From Clostridiales bacterium (GTDB lineage: Bacteria; Bacillota; Clostridia; Oscillospirales; Oscillospiraceae): DNA of 64,000 nt. The position numbers and the translations under genes were made by a program. Where the stretch lies: NCBI GenBank assembly GCA_022787565.1, contig JALFVN010000028.1, forward strand, positions 1 through 64,000. The letters run 5' to 3'. The notes beneath the pieces are model-generated. The model saw only the letters and a program-made list of their open reading frames with translations, had not been told where the DNA came from and searched no databases. Below are positions 1-9,629 of this stretch, piece by piece. Numbering within the stretch: the stretch's first letter is position 1; every line of letters starts with the position of its first letter.

Positions 1-33
1 TTGTTTTTGATTGCGCGATCAAACTAAATTCTG

Positions 34-954
34 TTATTCGTCCCTTACCTGAAGCGTTAACACATCCGGTCGGGCATAATGTCCGCAAACATCGTGCTCC
101 ATTCTACTAGCTGGCACCTTCTGCATGTCCAGCTCAGCATAGATAATGCCTTCCTTATTCCAAATGGTTTCCGTAACATCATGACCATATGGGTCTATGA
201 TGCAGCTGCCGCCTCGACATACGATATCGGAGAGCTTATCAATCTCATGAGCCGCGCTAAAGGTTGACGGATACATCTGTTTGGTAAAATACATATCGCA
301 ATTCACAAAATAACAATGCCCTTCGATAGCAATATGACGAATCGTATTCTGCCACTCCACATTATCATTCGTGTTTGGAGAAATGTAGATTGTAACCCCC
401 TTCTGATAAAGAGCTACACGCGCCAACGGCATATAGCTTTCCCAACAGATCAGATTTCCGACAGGCCCCCACGGTGTATTCATAACAGGGAAGAATTCCT
501 TATCAGCATCGCCCCAGACAACACGCTCGCTACCTGTAGGTTTGAGTTTTCTGTGATTATATGTTTTACCTTCAGGTGAGATCATCATGTTGGAGTTGTA
601 TAAGGTTGCGGTTACGGAATCAACCTCAGAATATCCAATGCTGACATACACATTACTTGCTTTGGCTGTTTCAATTATTTCTCTCATTTCAGAGCCATTG
701 GAAAGAATTGAGTTGTCATAATAGCATTTCCAGTCTTTTCGCCCATCAGGATTTCGACTACCGACAGTAAAACCATATGTCATGCCATAAGGATAACCGG
801 GAATAAACAACTCCGGAAACACGACAAATTCAGCCCCATGTTCAGCGCACTCTTTGATAATACGAATCGCTTTCTCTTTGCATTTTTCCTTATCAAACAT
901 AATTGGAGCAGCCTGAACTACCGCAATCTTCAATTTATTTTTCATGATAATCAT
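34..954 (-). CDS. Nitrilase (carbon-nitrogen hydrolase family)
   Basis: 306-residue protein that should hydrolyse an organic nitrile to acid and ammonia in the cytoplasm. All three catalytic residues are visible: Glu48 in FPELFIPGYP, Lys136 in HRKLKPT, and Cys170 in ICWES. The KLKPT...ERVVWGD context is typical of true nitrilases rather than amidases of the same superfamily; the substrate cannot be read. The ATG at 954 has an AAAGGAT-like ribosome binding site about 13 nt upstream; a second ATG lies at 945. The gene stands alone next to rlmD. Its base composition is visibly AT-richer than most genes in the window, which may indicate transfer. Family call is firm. Confidence 0.9.
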   Translation of the reverse strand: MIIMKNKLKIAVVQAAPIMFDKEKCKEKAIRIIKECAEHGAEFVVFPELFIPGYPYGMTYGFTVGSRNPDGRKDWKCYYDNSILSNGSEMREIIETAKASNVYVSIGYSEVDSVTATLYNSNMMISPEGKTYNHRKLKPTGSERVVWGDADKEFFPVMNTPWGPVGNLICWESYMPLARVALYQKGVTIYISPNTNDNVEWQNTIRHIAIEGHCYFVNCDMYFTKQMYPSTFSAAHEIDKLSDIVCRGGSCIIDPYGHDVTETIWNKEGIIYAELDMQKVPASRMEHDVCGHYARPDVLTLQVRDE

Positions 955-1040
955 AATTCAAGTGTATCCTTTCTTCAGCTGCTATCTATGACGTACAAAA
1001 TTTAGGCTTGTTGCTCTGACAATAGTCCTGTAGTCTCAAC

Positions 1041-2399
1041 TCAGGCTCGAGACAAGAGAACTACCGTCTCCACATGACAAGTCCTGGGGAACATGTCCAC
1101 AGCGGTGACATCTTTCAGCGTATAACCAAAGGAATTGAAGCGCAGGATATCTCTGGCCAGGGTGGCGGGGTTGCAGGAGACGTACACGACGCGCTCCGGC
1201 GCCATGGAGGCGACGGCGGCAACGGCGTCCTCGCTCATGCCCTTTCTGGGCGGGTCGACCACCACCGCGTCCGGCTTTAACCCCCGTTCGGCAAGCTCGG
1301 CGGCGGCCTGTCCCGCGTCGGCGCAGATAAATTCCGTATTGCAGATGCCGTTCATTTCGGCGTTCTTTTTTGCGTTTTCAATGGCCTCCGGCACGATCTC
1401 CGCGCCGATGACCTGCCCGGCCCGCTGTGCAAGGCACAGGGATATGGTGCCCGCGCCGCAGTACAGGTCGAAAACAAGAGAATCCTTGGCGGGAGAGGCA
1501 TATTCCACAGCCCTGGCGTACAGCTTTTCCGCCTGGGGCGGATTGATCTGGAAAAAAGCCTGGGGTGATATATTGAAGCGCACACCGCAGAGACTGTCTG
1601 TGATGTCGGCCCGGCCCCAGAGCGTGTAAAAATCACCGGAGAGCACGGTGTTGCCCCGGGTCTTGTTGATGTTCAGCACGATCCCGCTCAGCGCAGGACA
1701 GCTTTGCCGCAGCGCCTCCACCAGCTTGCCGGTGGCAGAGCCAAAGCCCCGTGCGGCCACAATACAAGCCACCGCATCGCTGCTGTTTACAGCCCGGCGG
1801 CAGAAAACGTGCCGGACAACCCCGCGCCCGCTCTCCTCGTCATAGGCGTGTATGGCGTTTTCGTTCATAAATCGAACGACAGCGGCAGCGACCCGCTCGC
1901 TGAGCTCGTCCTGCAAGAGACATTTGGCGATGGGGATCAGCTGATGGCTGCGCTCCCGGAAAAAGCCGTAGGCAGCAGAGCCTTCGCTCTCTGCCACAGC
2001 GAAAATGGCCTTGTTGCGGTAACGCTCCGTTTTTTCGCTGCCGAGAATTTCACCGGCGCTGACGCTCTGCTTTCCGATATGGACAAGGGCGTCGTTTACC
2101 CGGCCCAGCTTGAAGTTCAGTTCCTCCTCATAGTCCATATGGCAGAGATCGCAGCCGCCGCACTTGCCGAAATACGGGCATGATGGCTCCACCCGGCAGG
2201 GAGAAGGGGAGAGCAGCTCCTCGCCCCGGGCAAAAACCGCCGAAGCGCTGACCTTGACAATGCGGATGCGCCACTGCTCGCCCACAATGGCACGGGGAAT
2301 GAAAACCGCCCGTCCCTCAACGCGGCAAACACCGTAGCCGTCGGAAGAATAGGACTCTATTCCGACGGTAAATATTTGATTTTTCTTTAGTTCTTTCAT
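1041..2399 (-). CDS. rlmD: 23S rRNA (uracil-5-)-methyltransferase RlmD/RumA family
   Basis: SAM-dependent enzyme making 5-methyluridine in 23S rRNA (or tRNA in some paralogues). Visible in order: an N-terminal TRAM domain (FTVGIESYSSDGYGVCRV), a cysteine cluster of the 4Fe-4S type (CPYFGKCGGCDLC), a SAM-binding motif (VFDLYCGAGTISL), and the catalytic VVVDPPRKG and VYVSCNPATLARD segments. I chose the ATG at 2399 because homologues begin close to the TRAM domain. An in-frame TTG at 2435 would add 12 residues; neither start has a clear Shine-Dalgarno. Which of the RlmC/RlmD/TrmFO-like targets it modifies is not decidable here. Confidence 0.9.
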   Translation of the reverse strand: MKELKKNQIFTVGIESYSSDGYGVCRVEGRAVFIPRAIVGEQWRIRIVKVSASAVFARGEELLSPSPCRVEPSCPYFGKCGGCDLCHMDYEEELNFKLGRVNDALVHIGKQSVSAGEILGSEKTERYRNKAIFAVAESEGSAAYGFFRERSHQLIPIAKCLLQDELSERVAAAVVRFMNENAIHAYDEESGRGVVRHVFCRRAVNSSDAVACIVAARGFGSATGKLVEALRQSCPALSGIVLNINKTRGNTVLSGDFYTLWGRADITDSLCGVRFNISPQAFFQINPPQAEKLYARAVEYASPAKDSLVFDLYCGAGTISLCLAQRAGQVIGAEIVPEAIENAKKNAEMNGICNTEFICADAGQAAAELAERGLKPDAVVVDPPRKGMSEDAVAAVASMAPERVVYVSCNPATLARDILRFNSFGYTLKDVTAVDMFPRTCHVETVVLLSRA

Positions 2400-2509
2400 G
2401 TTTTGGATTTTAGCATAAGCCTCAGGAATTATCAATCACATAAAAATTCTATACATAATCTTTTCCTGCGGACAAATACTATGCTCGTCAATAAACAAGG
2501 AGGAAAGAC

Positions 2510-2779
2510 ATGAAGAAGATCATTGCATATATCGCCATGGCAGCGATCATTGCTGCGCTGCTCACCGCCTGCGGCGACGGCAGGATAACGGACAATACGG
2601 TGACAAGCCCCGGTGTCACGCCCGGAGGCAACACAGAGGTCATGCCCGGCGTTGTCAGCCCCAATGTGACCGGCACTCCCGACGACGGTGTTGTGGGAGA
2701 CATTGAGGACATGTTCGAAGACGAAAACGACGGCAGAAATGATATGCTGAATTCGCCTGCCGTTACCGCAAAACCCTGA
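2510..2779 (+). CDS. Small lipoprotein of unknown function
   Basis: 89 residues. A lipoprotein signal peptide is clear: MKK, a hydrophobic stretch (IAYIAMAAIIAALL), then the lipobox LTAC with Cys21 as the lipidated residue. The mature part is low-complexity, rich in Thr, Pro, Gly and Val at first and then acidic (DIEDMFEDENDG), with no recognisable domain. A strong AGGAGGAAAG ribosome binding site precedes the ATG. The gene is monocistronic, with its own terminator just downstream. Function unknown; expected on the outer face of the membrane. Confidence 0.75.
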   Translation: MKKIIAYIAMAAIIAALLTACGDGRITDNTVTSPGVTPGGNTEVMPGVVSPNVTGTPDDGVVGDIEDMFEDENDGRNDMLNSPAVTAKP

Positions 2780-2785
2780 CGATGA

Positions 2786-2824
2786 AAACAGAGCCGCTGC
2801 AAACGGCTCTGTTTAACTTTTTTC
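2786..2824 (+). terminator. Rho-independent terminator after the small lipoprotein gene
   Basis: Perfect 10-bp stem AACAGAGCCG (2787-2796) / CGGCTCTGTT (2804-2813) with a 7-nt loop, followed by a T-rich tract. Confidence 0.85.
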
Positions 2825-2876
2825 TTGATTTACGCGGGGCGGGAGTGTATCATGGGGAAAACAGGAGGAAGATACC

Positions 2877-3419
2877 ATGAGCTACATACCTACACCCGAA
2901 CAGGCTGAAGAGCTTGTGAAACAATACAACAAGGAGCCCTTCCATATCCAGCACGCGGAGACCGTCTCCAAGGTCATGGGGGAGTTTGCCAAAGAGTATG
3001 ACCCGGACAATGTGGATTTCTGGCGCACGGTGGGCATGCTCCACGACATTGATTTTGAGCTGTACCCCGAGCAGCACTGCGTAAAGGCCAGGGAAATGCT
3101 TCATGAGCTGGACATCGACGAGGAGCTTATCCACGCGGTCATCAGCCACGGCTACGGCATCTGCATCGATGTGGAGCCGGTGAAATATATGGAAAAGGTG
3201 CTCTTTGCCACCGACGAGCTCACCGGCTTGATCGGCGCCGTCGCCCTGATGCGGCCCACCGGCATTTCCGACATGGAGGCAAAGTCCGTGGTGAAAAAAT
3301 TCAAGGACAAGAAATTTGCCGCAGGCTGCTCCAGGGATGTGATCCGGCAGGGCGCGGAGATGATGGGCATGGAGCTCAGCGAGCTGATCGCCAAAACCAT
3401 CAACGCCATGCGCGCCTGA
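2877..3419 (+). CDS. HD-domain hydrolase
   Basis: 180-residue HD-superfamily protein, likely a metal-dependent phosphohydrolase. The signature His56-Asp57 is in GMLHDIDF, with further metal-site histidines at HAETV and ISHGYG. The layout matches short stand-alone HD hydrolases. AGGAGGAAG lies at proper distance before the ATG. The stop codon overlaps the start of the phosphopantetheinyl transferase gene (TGATG), so the two are translationally coupled. Substrate unknown. Confidence 0.8.
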   Translation: MSYIPTPEQAEELVKQYNKEPFHIQHAETVSKVMGEFAKEYDPDNVDFWRTVGMLHDIDFELYPEQHCVKAREMLHELDIDEELIHAVISHGYGICIDVEPVKYMEKVLFATDELTGLIGAVALMRPTGISDMEAKSVVKKFKDKKFAAGCSRDVIRQGAEMMGMELSELIAKTINAMRA

Positions 3420-4054
3420 TGCTGGAAGTTTATCTTGCCGTTGTTTCCGGACTTGACCCGGAGGGAGAGTATCCTCTTTCCCTATATCGGCGTGAAAAGC
3501 TGAAGCGGCAGAAAAACGCTCTGGCCCGGAAACAGGGCATGGGGGCGGAGCTGCTGCTTATCAAAGCGCTTGAGGCTGCTGCTCCCGGCCTTTTGCCGCC
3601 GCTGGATATTGTATGCGGAAAAGACGGCAAGCCGGTGCTTGCGGGAAGTGGGATCTGTTTCAATCTGTCCCACTCCGGCAGCTTTGCCGCCTGTGCCGTA
3701 TCCGACAGTCCGGTGGGTCTCGATATTCAGACGGAAAGGGACTGCAATGACCGTCTTGCGGAAAAGTATTTCACCGCTCCTGAGAGGCGGTTTCTTGCTG
3801 AAAGTGAAAATAAGGCCTATGCTTTTACCATGCTCTGGAGCATGAAGGAAAGTTGCGTCAAACTCCTTGGCACAGGCTTGAAAACGCCGCTGTCCTCTTT
3901 TTCGGTGGACCCGCAGAGCAATACAGCCTGCCTTGACGGCCATGTGCTGTATTTTTTTCACGACCGCATTAATGGCTGCCATTTGGCCCTGTGCAGCGCT
4001 GACGGCGCTGCCATCAGCGGAATAAAAATCATCGAAGTAAAGCTGCTGCCATGA
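3419..4054 (+). CDS. 4'-phosphopantetheinyl transferase, Sfp type
   Basis: 211 residues, the usual length of Sfp-type enzymes that move 4'-phosphopantetheine from CoA to a carrier-protein serine. Visible: the Mg-binding VGLDIQ motif (Asp102), FNLSHSG (residues 81-87), and the C-terminal signature WSMKESCVKLLG (Glu144, Lys148). Its ATG overlaps the stop of the HD-domain gene. It ends 10 nt from the convergent dapA stop. No polyketide or peptide synthetase is nearby, so the target could simply be the fatty-acid acyl carrier protein. Confidence 0.88.
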   Translation: MLEVYLAVVSGLDPEGEYPLSLYRREKLKRQKNALARKQGMGAELLLIKALEAAAPGLLPPLDIVCGKDGKPVLAGSGICFNLSHSGSFAACAVSDSPVGLDIQTERDCNDRLAEKYFTAPERRFLAESENKAYAFTMLWSMKESCVKLLGTGLKTPLSSFSVDPQSNTACLDGHVLYFFHDRINGCHLALCSADGAAISGIKIIEVKLLP

Positions 4055-4064
4055 GCGGCAGCTT

Positions 4065-4955
4065 TTACACGTTCAGGCCGCACTCCCGCATGACGGCTTT
4101 GAGCTTTGCCAGATTCCCCTCGCCGATCTCCACCAGCGGCAAACGGAGAATCCCGCTGTCCATATCCATCAGCTTCATGGCGGCCTTTACCGGGATGGGA
4201 TTTGTCTCGATAAACAGGGCGGAAAAGAGCTCCGCGTATTTTCCGTAAAGTTCAGTCGCCGCGGCAAAGTTCCCTTCAAGACACAGCGCGCAGAGCTTTG
4301 CCGTTACCGCCGGGACAATATTGCTGGCCACCGAGATAACGCCCAGCGCGCCCAGGGCCATCATGGGCACAGTGTTGTCGTCATTTCCGCTCCAGATGTA
4401 CAGATCATCTCCGCAGCGGCTCCTGACCCTGGCGATCAGGCTGAAATCGCCGGAGGCCTCCTTGATCCCGTTGATATTGGGGTGCTGCGACAGAACTTTG
4501 TAGGTCTCCGCGCTGATGGATATGCCGGTGCGGCTGGGCACATTATAGAGGATCATGGGAATTTCCACCCGGTCGGCTACATAAGTGAAGTGTTCAATCA
4601 GCCCTTTTTGGGTAGACTTGTTGTAGTAGGGCGTTACCATCAGAATGCCGTCCGCCCCGGCGAATCGGGCGTTTTCCGCATATTTCAGGGCGGTTCTGGT
4701 GTTGTTGCTGCCAACGCCGGCAATGATCTTCATCCGGCCCCGGTTTGCCATTACGGTAAAACGGACAAGCTCGTTATGTTCGTTCTCGCTATGTGTGGGA
4801 TTTTCCCCGGTAGTGCCGCAAACCACAATGGCGGAGGTCCCGCTTTCATACTGAAAATCGATGTTTCTGGCCAGCCGGTCATAGTCAATTCCGTTTTCCG
4901 TAAACGGCGTTACAATCGCAGTGCAGGAGCCCTTGAACAAAGGTGTTTTAAGCAT
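4065..4955 (-). CDS. dapA: 4-hydroxy-tetrahydrodipicolinate synthase
   Basis: Condenses pyruvate and aspartate semialdehyde in lysine, meso-diaminopimelate and dipicolinate synthesis. 296 residues, full length. The Schiff-base Lys165 sits in GIKEASGD, the GTTGE motif spans residues 47-51, and Tyr137 is in LYNVPSRTG. AGGAGG precedes the ATG by 5 nt. The gene stands alone, divergent from the SpoIID-like gene. In a spore former the product also feeds dipicolinic acid, but no spoVF genes are nearby. Confidence 0.95.
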   Translation of the reverse strand: MLKTPLFKGSCTAIVTPFTENGIDYDRLARNIDFQYESGTSAIVVCGTTGENPTHSENEHNELVRFTVMANRGRMKIIAGVGSNNTRTALKYAENARFAGADGILMVTPYYNKSTQKGLIEHFTYVADRVEIPMILYNVPSRTGISISAETYKVLSQHPNINGIKEASGDFSLIARVRSRCGDDLYIWSGNDDNTVPMMALGALGVISVASNIVPAVTAKLCALCLEGNFAAATELYGKYAELFSALFIETNPIPVKAAMKLMDMDSGILRLPLVEIGEGNLAKLKAVMRECGLNV

Positions 4956-5024
4956 AACAGCCTCCTATAATATGTTTTCCGAAAAGAACTTATTCGCCGC
5001 CATGCAGGATTATTACAGTTCAAG

Positions 5025-5053
5025 TTGAAAAGCGCTATGGGTTCTGCTATAAT
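5025..5053 (+). promoter_or_regulatory. Sigma-A-like promoter for the SpoIID-queA-tgt operon
   Basis: TTGAAA (5025-5030) and a perfect TATAAT (5048-5053) with a 17-bp spacer, 28 nt before the start codon. Confidence 0.8.
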
Positions 5054-5080
5054 AAAAAAACCTAAGCTTCGAGGGGTTTT

Positions 5081-6568
5081 ATGCGAAAAAGACTGTTTTT
5101 ACCCATATTTTTCATTTCCTTTGCTGCTGTGCTGCTCCTTTTTTCCCGGGAAAACGCCGCTCTTGCCGCCATGCCGGAGGACGGGCCGGAAAAGGGGACC
5201 ATTGCGGCGGTTTCCACGGAAATTGACAGGAGTACCTATACGGACGGTTCCGTGTTTGAAAATGAGCCTGCAAAGGTGGAGACCGTAAAGATCGGACTGC
5301 GCTACGGGGAAGACGGGGTGTACAGCGCCTGGCTGGTCAATCCCTACGGAGAGGGGTTCCTTGTCGGCTTTTACGACGAAGACCGGCGGTTTCAGCAGCT
5401 TTTCCTTTATGGGGGCGCCGATCTCAGCGTTTCCGGAGGCCAGAGCTGGCACATCCTGCTGGACGGCGCCTTTTCCGATTTTGCCCAGGCCAGGAATTCC
5501 GCCCTCTCATATGGGGGCTTTGTAGGCTATATCAACGGCGAATACCGGGTGCTCTACGGCAGCTTTGGCAGCCGTGAGGCGGCGGAGAACCGAAAGTCCC
5601 TTTTCCGCCTGAGAGGGGAGAGCTACAACGCCGGGGAAAGCGCCCTGCTGCTCACAGATTCCTCGCCCATCATGCTCTTTGACGATCCCCGTGGCTTTGC
5701 GCTTCTGCCGGAGAGCAGCGGGGGAAAACCCGCTTTCCGCTTTGATGGAAACAGCTATTACGGCGGCGTCCGTTTCACCGCCTGGGAGAAGGGAAAAATC
5801 AACGTGGTGAACTTCGTTGATCTGGAGGACTACGTTAAAGGCGTTATTCCCTATGAGATGAGTTCCTCCTGGCCCTATGAAGCGCTGAGAGCCCAGGCCA
5901 TATGCGCAAGGACCTATGTGGTCTTTAATCAGAACGCCTATGAGGAATACGACTTTGATCTGACCGACGATACGGAGAGCCAGGTTTACCGGGGCTATGA
6001 CGAGGCAAACGGTACAACAGACTCCGCCGTTGACTCCACAGCCGGTCTTTATGTCCGCTATGAGGGGAATATCTGCGATATCTATTACTTTGCTTCCTCC
6101 GGCGGCGCCTCTGAGGACGGGATCAATGTTTTCGGTGTAAACGAGCCCTATCTGTCGGGAAAAGCCGATCCCTTTGAGGACGCGGTAGACTACAACATCA
6201 GAGACTGGACCGCCTATCGCGGCGGCGATGAGATGGCCCGGCAGCTCAACGCAGAGGGTTATACCATAGGCCCTGTCCGCGAACTGGTCCCGGAATACTC
6301 GGCAAACGGAAATGTGATTGCCATGACCTATATCGACGATGAGGGGAACAGCCTCCGCCTGGAGGGCAGGGAATGTTATTCCCTGATCCGGCTTAACAAC
6401 TGCCGATTTACCGTGGAAAGCGACGGATACAGCTTCGTCTTCCGGGGCGACGGCTGGGGCCACAACTGCGGGATGAGCCAGTGGGGGGCCAATGCCATGG
6501 CCTCGGTTTACGGCTATGACTGCGAGGATATCATCAGATTTTATTTTACCGGAGCATATATAGGATGA
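5081..6568 (+). CDS. SpoIID/LytB-domain protein (exported peptidoglycan lytic enzyme family)
   Basis: 495 residues. A short basic N-terminus and one hydrophobic segment (residues 5-24) form a signal anchor. Residues about 120-185 resemble a SPOR-like module ([20 protein letters not shown]). The SpoIID/LytB core follows ([20 protein letters not shown], then [10 protein letters not shown]), ending with [20 protein letters not shown]. SpoIID of Bacillus is a glycan-cleaving enzyme acting during engulfment; this protein is longer and may be a vegetative or germination paralogue. GAGGGG precedes the ATG. Its end overlaps queA by 4 nt. The promoter is sigma-A-like rather than sigma-E-like. Confidence 0.85.
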   Translation: MRKRLFLPIFFISFAAVLLLFSRENAALAAMPEDGPEKGTIAAVSTEIDRSTYTDGSVFENEPAKVETVKIGLRYGEDGVYSAWLVNPYGEGFLVGFYDEDRRFQQLFLYGGADLSVSGGQSWHILLDGAFSDFAQARNSALSYGGFVGYINGEYRVLYGSFGSREAAENRKSLFRLRGESYNAGESALLLTDSSPIMLFDDPRGFALLPESSGGKPAFRFDGNSYYGGVRFTAWEKGKINVVNFVDLEDYVKGVIPYEMSSSWPYEALRAQAICARTYVVFNQNAYEEYDFDLTDDTESQVYRGYDEANGTTDSAVDSTAGLYVRYEGNICDIYYFASSGGASEDGINVFGVNEPYLSGKADPFEDAVDYNIRDWTAYRGGDEMARQLNAEGYTIGPVRELVPEYSANGNVIAMTYIDDEGNSLRLEGRECYSLIRLNNCRFTVESDGYSFVFRGDGWGHNCGMSQWGANAMASVYGYDCEDIIRFYFTGAYIG

Positions 6569-7587
6569 AAAAAAGCGATTTTTATTTTGAGCTCCCTGAG
6601 GAGCTGATTGCCCAGACACCCATACAGCAGCGTGACCACTCCCGGCTGATGCACCTGGATAAGCAGACAGGGGAGATCAGCCATGAGCATTTTTATGATC
6701 TGCCCAGGTTTCTGAAAAAAGGGGACTGCCTTGTGCTGAACGACTCCCGGGTTCTGCCGGCAAGGCTGATCGGCTGCCGCTCCACCGGGGGCAGCGTGGA
6801 GCTGGTTTTGCTCCGAGATCTGGGAGAGGGACGCTGGGAATGTCTCAGCCGCCCGGGGAGAAAGACAAAGCCGGGTACGGAGCTGAGCTTTGGCGACGGT
6901 GAGCTGACCGCCACAGTGGAAAGCGTGGCCGAGGGCGGAAACCGCATCGTACAGTTCCATTATGAGGGCATTTTCCTGGAAGTCCTTGAACGGCTGGGTA
7001 AAATGCCGCTGCCGCCCTATATCAAAGAAGAACTTCAGGACGCGGAGCGGTATCAGACCGTCTATTCAAGGGAGATCGGCAGCGCAGCTGCCCCAACGGC
7101 CGGACTGCACTTTACCAGGGAGCTGTTGGACCAAATCGAGTCCATGGGCGTCAATGTGTGCTATGTGACCTTGCATGTGGGCCTCGGCACCTTCCGCCCG
7201 GTGAAAGAGGACGAGATCGAAAACCACGAGATGCATTCGGAATTCTGTATCATCCCGGAGCGCACGGCCCGGATCGTGACCGAGACAAAGAGAGCCGGCG
7301 GCCGGGTGATCGCCGTGGGCACCACCTCCTGCCGGACCCTGGAGAGCTTTGCCAACGAGGACGGAAGTCTGCCGGTAAGCTCCGGCTGGACCAATATTTT
7401 TATCTATCCCGGCTATCGCTTCAAGTGTATCGACGCACTGGTCACCAACTTCCATCTGCCGGAGAGCACGCTGATCATGCTGGTGTCCGCCCTGGCGGGC
7501 AGGGAGCATGTGCTGAACGCATATAAATGCGCCGTTGAGGAAAAATACAGATTTTTCTCCTTCGGCGACGCAATGATGATAGAATAG
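6565..7587 (+). CDS. queA: S-adenosylmethionine:tRNA ribosyltransferase-isomerase
   Basis: Transfers the ribosyl part of SAM to preQ1-modified tRNA to form epoxyqueuosine, the step after Tgt. 340 residues, full length, with family landmarks [14 protein letters not shown] (residues 5-18), the PTAGLHFT motif, [11 protein letters not shown], and the C-terminal [14 protein letters not shown]. The ATGA overlap with the upstream gene and 12-nt gap to tgt indicate one operon. No preQ1 riboswitch is visible upstream. Confidence 0.96.
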   Translation: MKKSDFYFELPEELIAQTPIQQRDHSRLMHLDKQTGEISHEHFYDLPRFLKKGDCLVLNDSRVLPARLIGCRSTGGSVELVLLRDLGEGRWECLSRPGRKTKPGTELSFGDGELTATVESVAEGGNRIVQFHYEGIFLEVLERLGKMPLPPYIKEELQDAERYQTVYSREIGSAAAPTAGLHFTRELLDQIESMGVNVCYVTLHVGLGTFRPVKEDEIENHEMHSEFCIIPERTARIVTETKRAGGRVIAVGTTSCRTLESFANEDGSLPVSSGWTNIFIYPGYRFKCIDALVTNFHLPESTLIMLVSALAGREHVLNAYKCAVEEKYRFFSFGDAMMIE

Positions 7588-7599
7588 GAGAAATTGAAT

Positions 7600-8730
7600 T
7601 TGTTCAGGCTTCTTAAACAGGAAGGCCGCGCCAGACGCGGCGAATTTGAAACGCCCCACGGATTGGTGCAAACCCCGGTGTTCATGAACGTGGGCACGCA
7701 GGGCGCAATAAAGGGCGCGCTTTCCGCCCGGGATCTGAAGGAGATCGGCTGCCAGGTGGAGCTGTCCAATACATACCACCTGCATGTACGCCCGGGCGAC
7801 GGGCTGATCAAGGAACTGGGCGGACTGCACCGCTTTATGACCTGGGACGGTCCCATTCTTACCGACAGCGGCGGATTTCAGATCTTTTCCCTGGCAAAGC
7901 TGCGGAAGATCACCGAGGATGGCGTTAAATTCAACTCCCATGTTGACGGGCGGCACATTTTTATGGGGCCTGAGGAGAGCATGCGGATACAGGCCAACCT
8001 GGGCTCCGACATCGCCATGGCCTTTGACGAGTGCATCAAGATCCCCTCGCCCCGGGATTATGTGCAGCGCTCCTGCGACAGGACCTTCCGCTGGCTCCAG
8101 CGCTGCAAGAAAGCGCTGGACGAGTACAACAGTTTGGACGATGCGGTGAACCCCGGTCAGATGCTCTTCGGCATCAATCAGGGCGCCACCTTCAAGGATA
8201 TCCGCGTCAGCCATATGAAGCAGATCGCGGAGCTGGATCTGCCCGGCTACGCCATCGGCGGTCTGGCGGTGGGGGAGACCCACCAGGAAATGTACGACAC
8301 CATCGAAGCGGTGGAAGAATACATGCCCAAGGACAGGCCCCGCTATCTGATGGGCGTGGGTACGCCCGGAAATATCATCGAAAGCGTGGCACGGGGCGTT
8401 GACTTTTTTGACTGCGTTATGCCGGCAAGAAACGGGCGCCACGGGCATTTATTCACCTGGAAGGGCATCATCAATATTAAAAACGAAAAATATGCCAGGG
8501 ACCTGCTGCCCATCGACCCGGAATGCGGCTGCCCGGTGTGCAGGCGCTACTCCCGCGCCTATGTCCGGCACCTGTTCAAGGCGGAGGAAATGCTGGCTAT
8601 GCGTCTGGCTGTGGCCCACAACCTGTATTTTTACAACAGGCTTATGGAGAGAATAAGAGACAGCCTTGATAGGGGCTGCTTTACGCAGTTCAGGCGCGAA
8701 TTTTCAGAAATTTTGGATAAACGAATATAA
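7600..8730 (+). CDS. tgt: Queuine/preQ1 tRNA-ribosyltransferase
   Basis: Exchanges guanine 34 of GUN-anticodon tRNAs for preQ1. 376 residues. Visible: the active-site segment ILTDSGGFQIFSL, the GGLAVGE substrate loop, the catalytic region FDCVMPARNGRHG, and zinc ligands in ECGCPVC. I take TTG at 7600 as start, because AGGAG (7586-7590) is 9 nt before it but only 3 nt before the alternative TTG at 7594. Forms the queuosine pair with queA. Confidence 0.95.
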   Translation: MFRLLKQEGRARRGEFETPHGLVQTPVFMNVGTQGAIKGALSARDLKEIGCQVELSNTYHLHVRPGDGLIKELGGLHRFMTWDGPILTDSGGFQIFSLAKLRKITEDGVKFNSHVDGRHIFMGPEESMRIQANLGSDIAMAFDECIKIPSPRDYVQRSCDRTFRWLQRCKKALDEYNSLDDAVNPGQMLFGINQGATFKDIRVSHMKQIAELDLPGYAIGGLAVGETHQEMYDTIEAVEEYMPKDRPRYLMGVGTPGNIIESVARGVDFFDCVMPARNGRHGHLFTWKGIINIKNEKYARDLLPIDPECGCPVCRRYSRAYVRHLFKAEEMLAMRLAVAHNLYFYNRLMERIRDSLDRGCFTQFRREFSEILDKRI

Positions 8731-8735
8731 GCATC

Positions 8736-8764
8736 TTGAAATTGAAGTATTTTGCATGTATAAT
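8736..8764 (+). promoter_or_regulatory. Promoter of yajC
   Basis: TTGAAA (8736-8741), 17-bp spacer, TATAAT (8759-8764). It lies just after the tgt stop codon and gives yajC its own transcript. Confidence 0.8.
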
Positions 8765-8796
8765 ACAAGAAACATTGTTTTGGAGGTAAAAACACA

Positions 8797-9135
8797 ATGA
8801 CTTTATTGCTTACAGCAGATGCGACAGCAGCCGGCGGCGGTATGTCCATGATTATTATGCTGGTGGTCATGTTCGCCATCTTCTATTTTCTGATTATCCG
8901 TCCGGAAAATAAGAGAAAGAAAAAGACTGAGGAAATGCGCAGCAGCCTGAGCCTTGGCGACGAGATCACCACCATCGGCGGAATCGTCGGCAAGATCGTC
9001 CAGGTCACCGAGGATACCATCACCTTTGAGACCGGTGAGGACAGAGTCCGCATCCAGACCAAAAAGTGGGCCGTATCCACCACCGCAAAGATGGAAGCCG
9101 CAGAAGCTGAAGCCAAAAATAAAAAGCGCAAATAA
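8797..9135 (+). CDS. yajC: Preprotein translocase accessory subunit YajC
   Basis: 112 residues. One transmembrane segment (about 17-34, MSMIIMLVVMFAIFYFLII) is followed by the family signature RPENKRKKK and the cytoplasmic SLGDEITTIGGIVGKIV motif. Accessory partner of SecDF/SecYEG at the membrane. TGGAGG precedes the ATG. It follows tgt as in many bacteria, but secDF is not next to it; an intrinsic terminator closes the transcript. Confidence 0.93.
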   Translation: MTLLLTADATAAGGGMSMIIMLVVMFAIFYFLIIRPENKRKKKTEEMRSSLSLGDEITTIGGIVGKIVQVTEDTITFETGEDRVRIQTKKWAVSTTAKMEAAEAEAKNKKRK

Positions 9136-9147
9136 TTTTCAGCATGA

Positions 9148-9204
9148 AAAGCACCCCCGTCAAATAGGATTGTAACGATCTTAATTGACGGGGGTGCTTT
9201 TTTG
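9148..9204 (+). terminator. Strong terminator after yajC
   Basis: 16-bp perfect stem AAAGCACCCCCGTCAA (9148-9163) / TTGACGGGGGTGCTTT (9185-9200), 21-nt loop, followed by more T. Confidence 0.9.
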
Positions 9205-9206
9205 TT

Positions 9207-9629
9207 ATGGATTCAGACAAAAACCGATTTGCGCTGCTGTTTCTGATAAAGGCCGCGGCAATCTGGCTGATCACGGCAATAATCCTGCTGCTTTTAAGCG
9301 CCGGAATCATCAGCGCCATGAATCTCAGCTCATCATTTGTTGCCTATTTCAGCGCGGGCGTCAGCTTTCTTTCAGCCTTTGCGGCAGCTTTCGGCGCCAG
9401 TGCCGGATCAAGCGGAAGAATAAAATGCGGGCTTCTTGCCGGACTTGCGCTGACAGTGCTGCTGATCATGCTTGGATTTATCGTTGAGGGGAAAGAACTG
9501 AGCGCGGACGGCGTGCTGAGCGTCGCCAGCTTTACGCTGACCGGCGCCCTGGCCGGGGGACTGTTTGCCCCGGTTGGCAAGGGAGGCTGGACAAAGCGCT
9601 CATTCCGTATGAAAAAAGGAAAATTGTAA
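9207..9629 (+). CDS. TIGR04086-type small membrane protein
   Basis: 140 residues with four predicted transmembrane helices (about 10-33, 44-66, 73-94, 105-125) and a basic C-terminus. Length, topology and position beside yajC match the TIGR04086/YrzE-like family of uncharacterised Firmicute membrane proteins. The ATG is only 3 nt after the terminator T-tract and has no visible ribosome binding site. Either the start is slightly wrong or translation depends on read-through of the terminator. Function unknown. Confidence 0.7.
   Translation: MDSDKNRFALLFLIKAAAIWLITAIILLLLSAGIISAMNLSSSFVAYFSAGVSFLSAFAAAFGASAGSSGRIKCGLLAGLALTVLLIMLGFIVEGKELSADGVLSVASFTLTGALAGGLFAPVGKGGWTKRSFRMKKGKL

Noticed and set aside
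1..33. Palindrome TTGATTGCGCGATCAA as the nitrilase terminator
   Set aside because: Short stem and no clear T-run on the minus strand within the window; cannot be judged without the left flank.
6500..7600. preQ1 riboswitch before queA/tgt
   Set aside because: queA overlaps the preceding gene by 4 nt and tgt follows at once; no leader exists to hold one.
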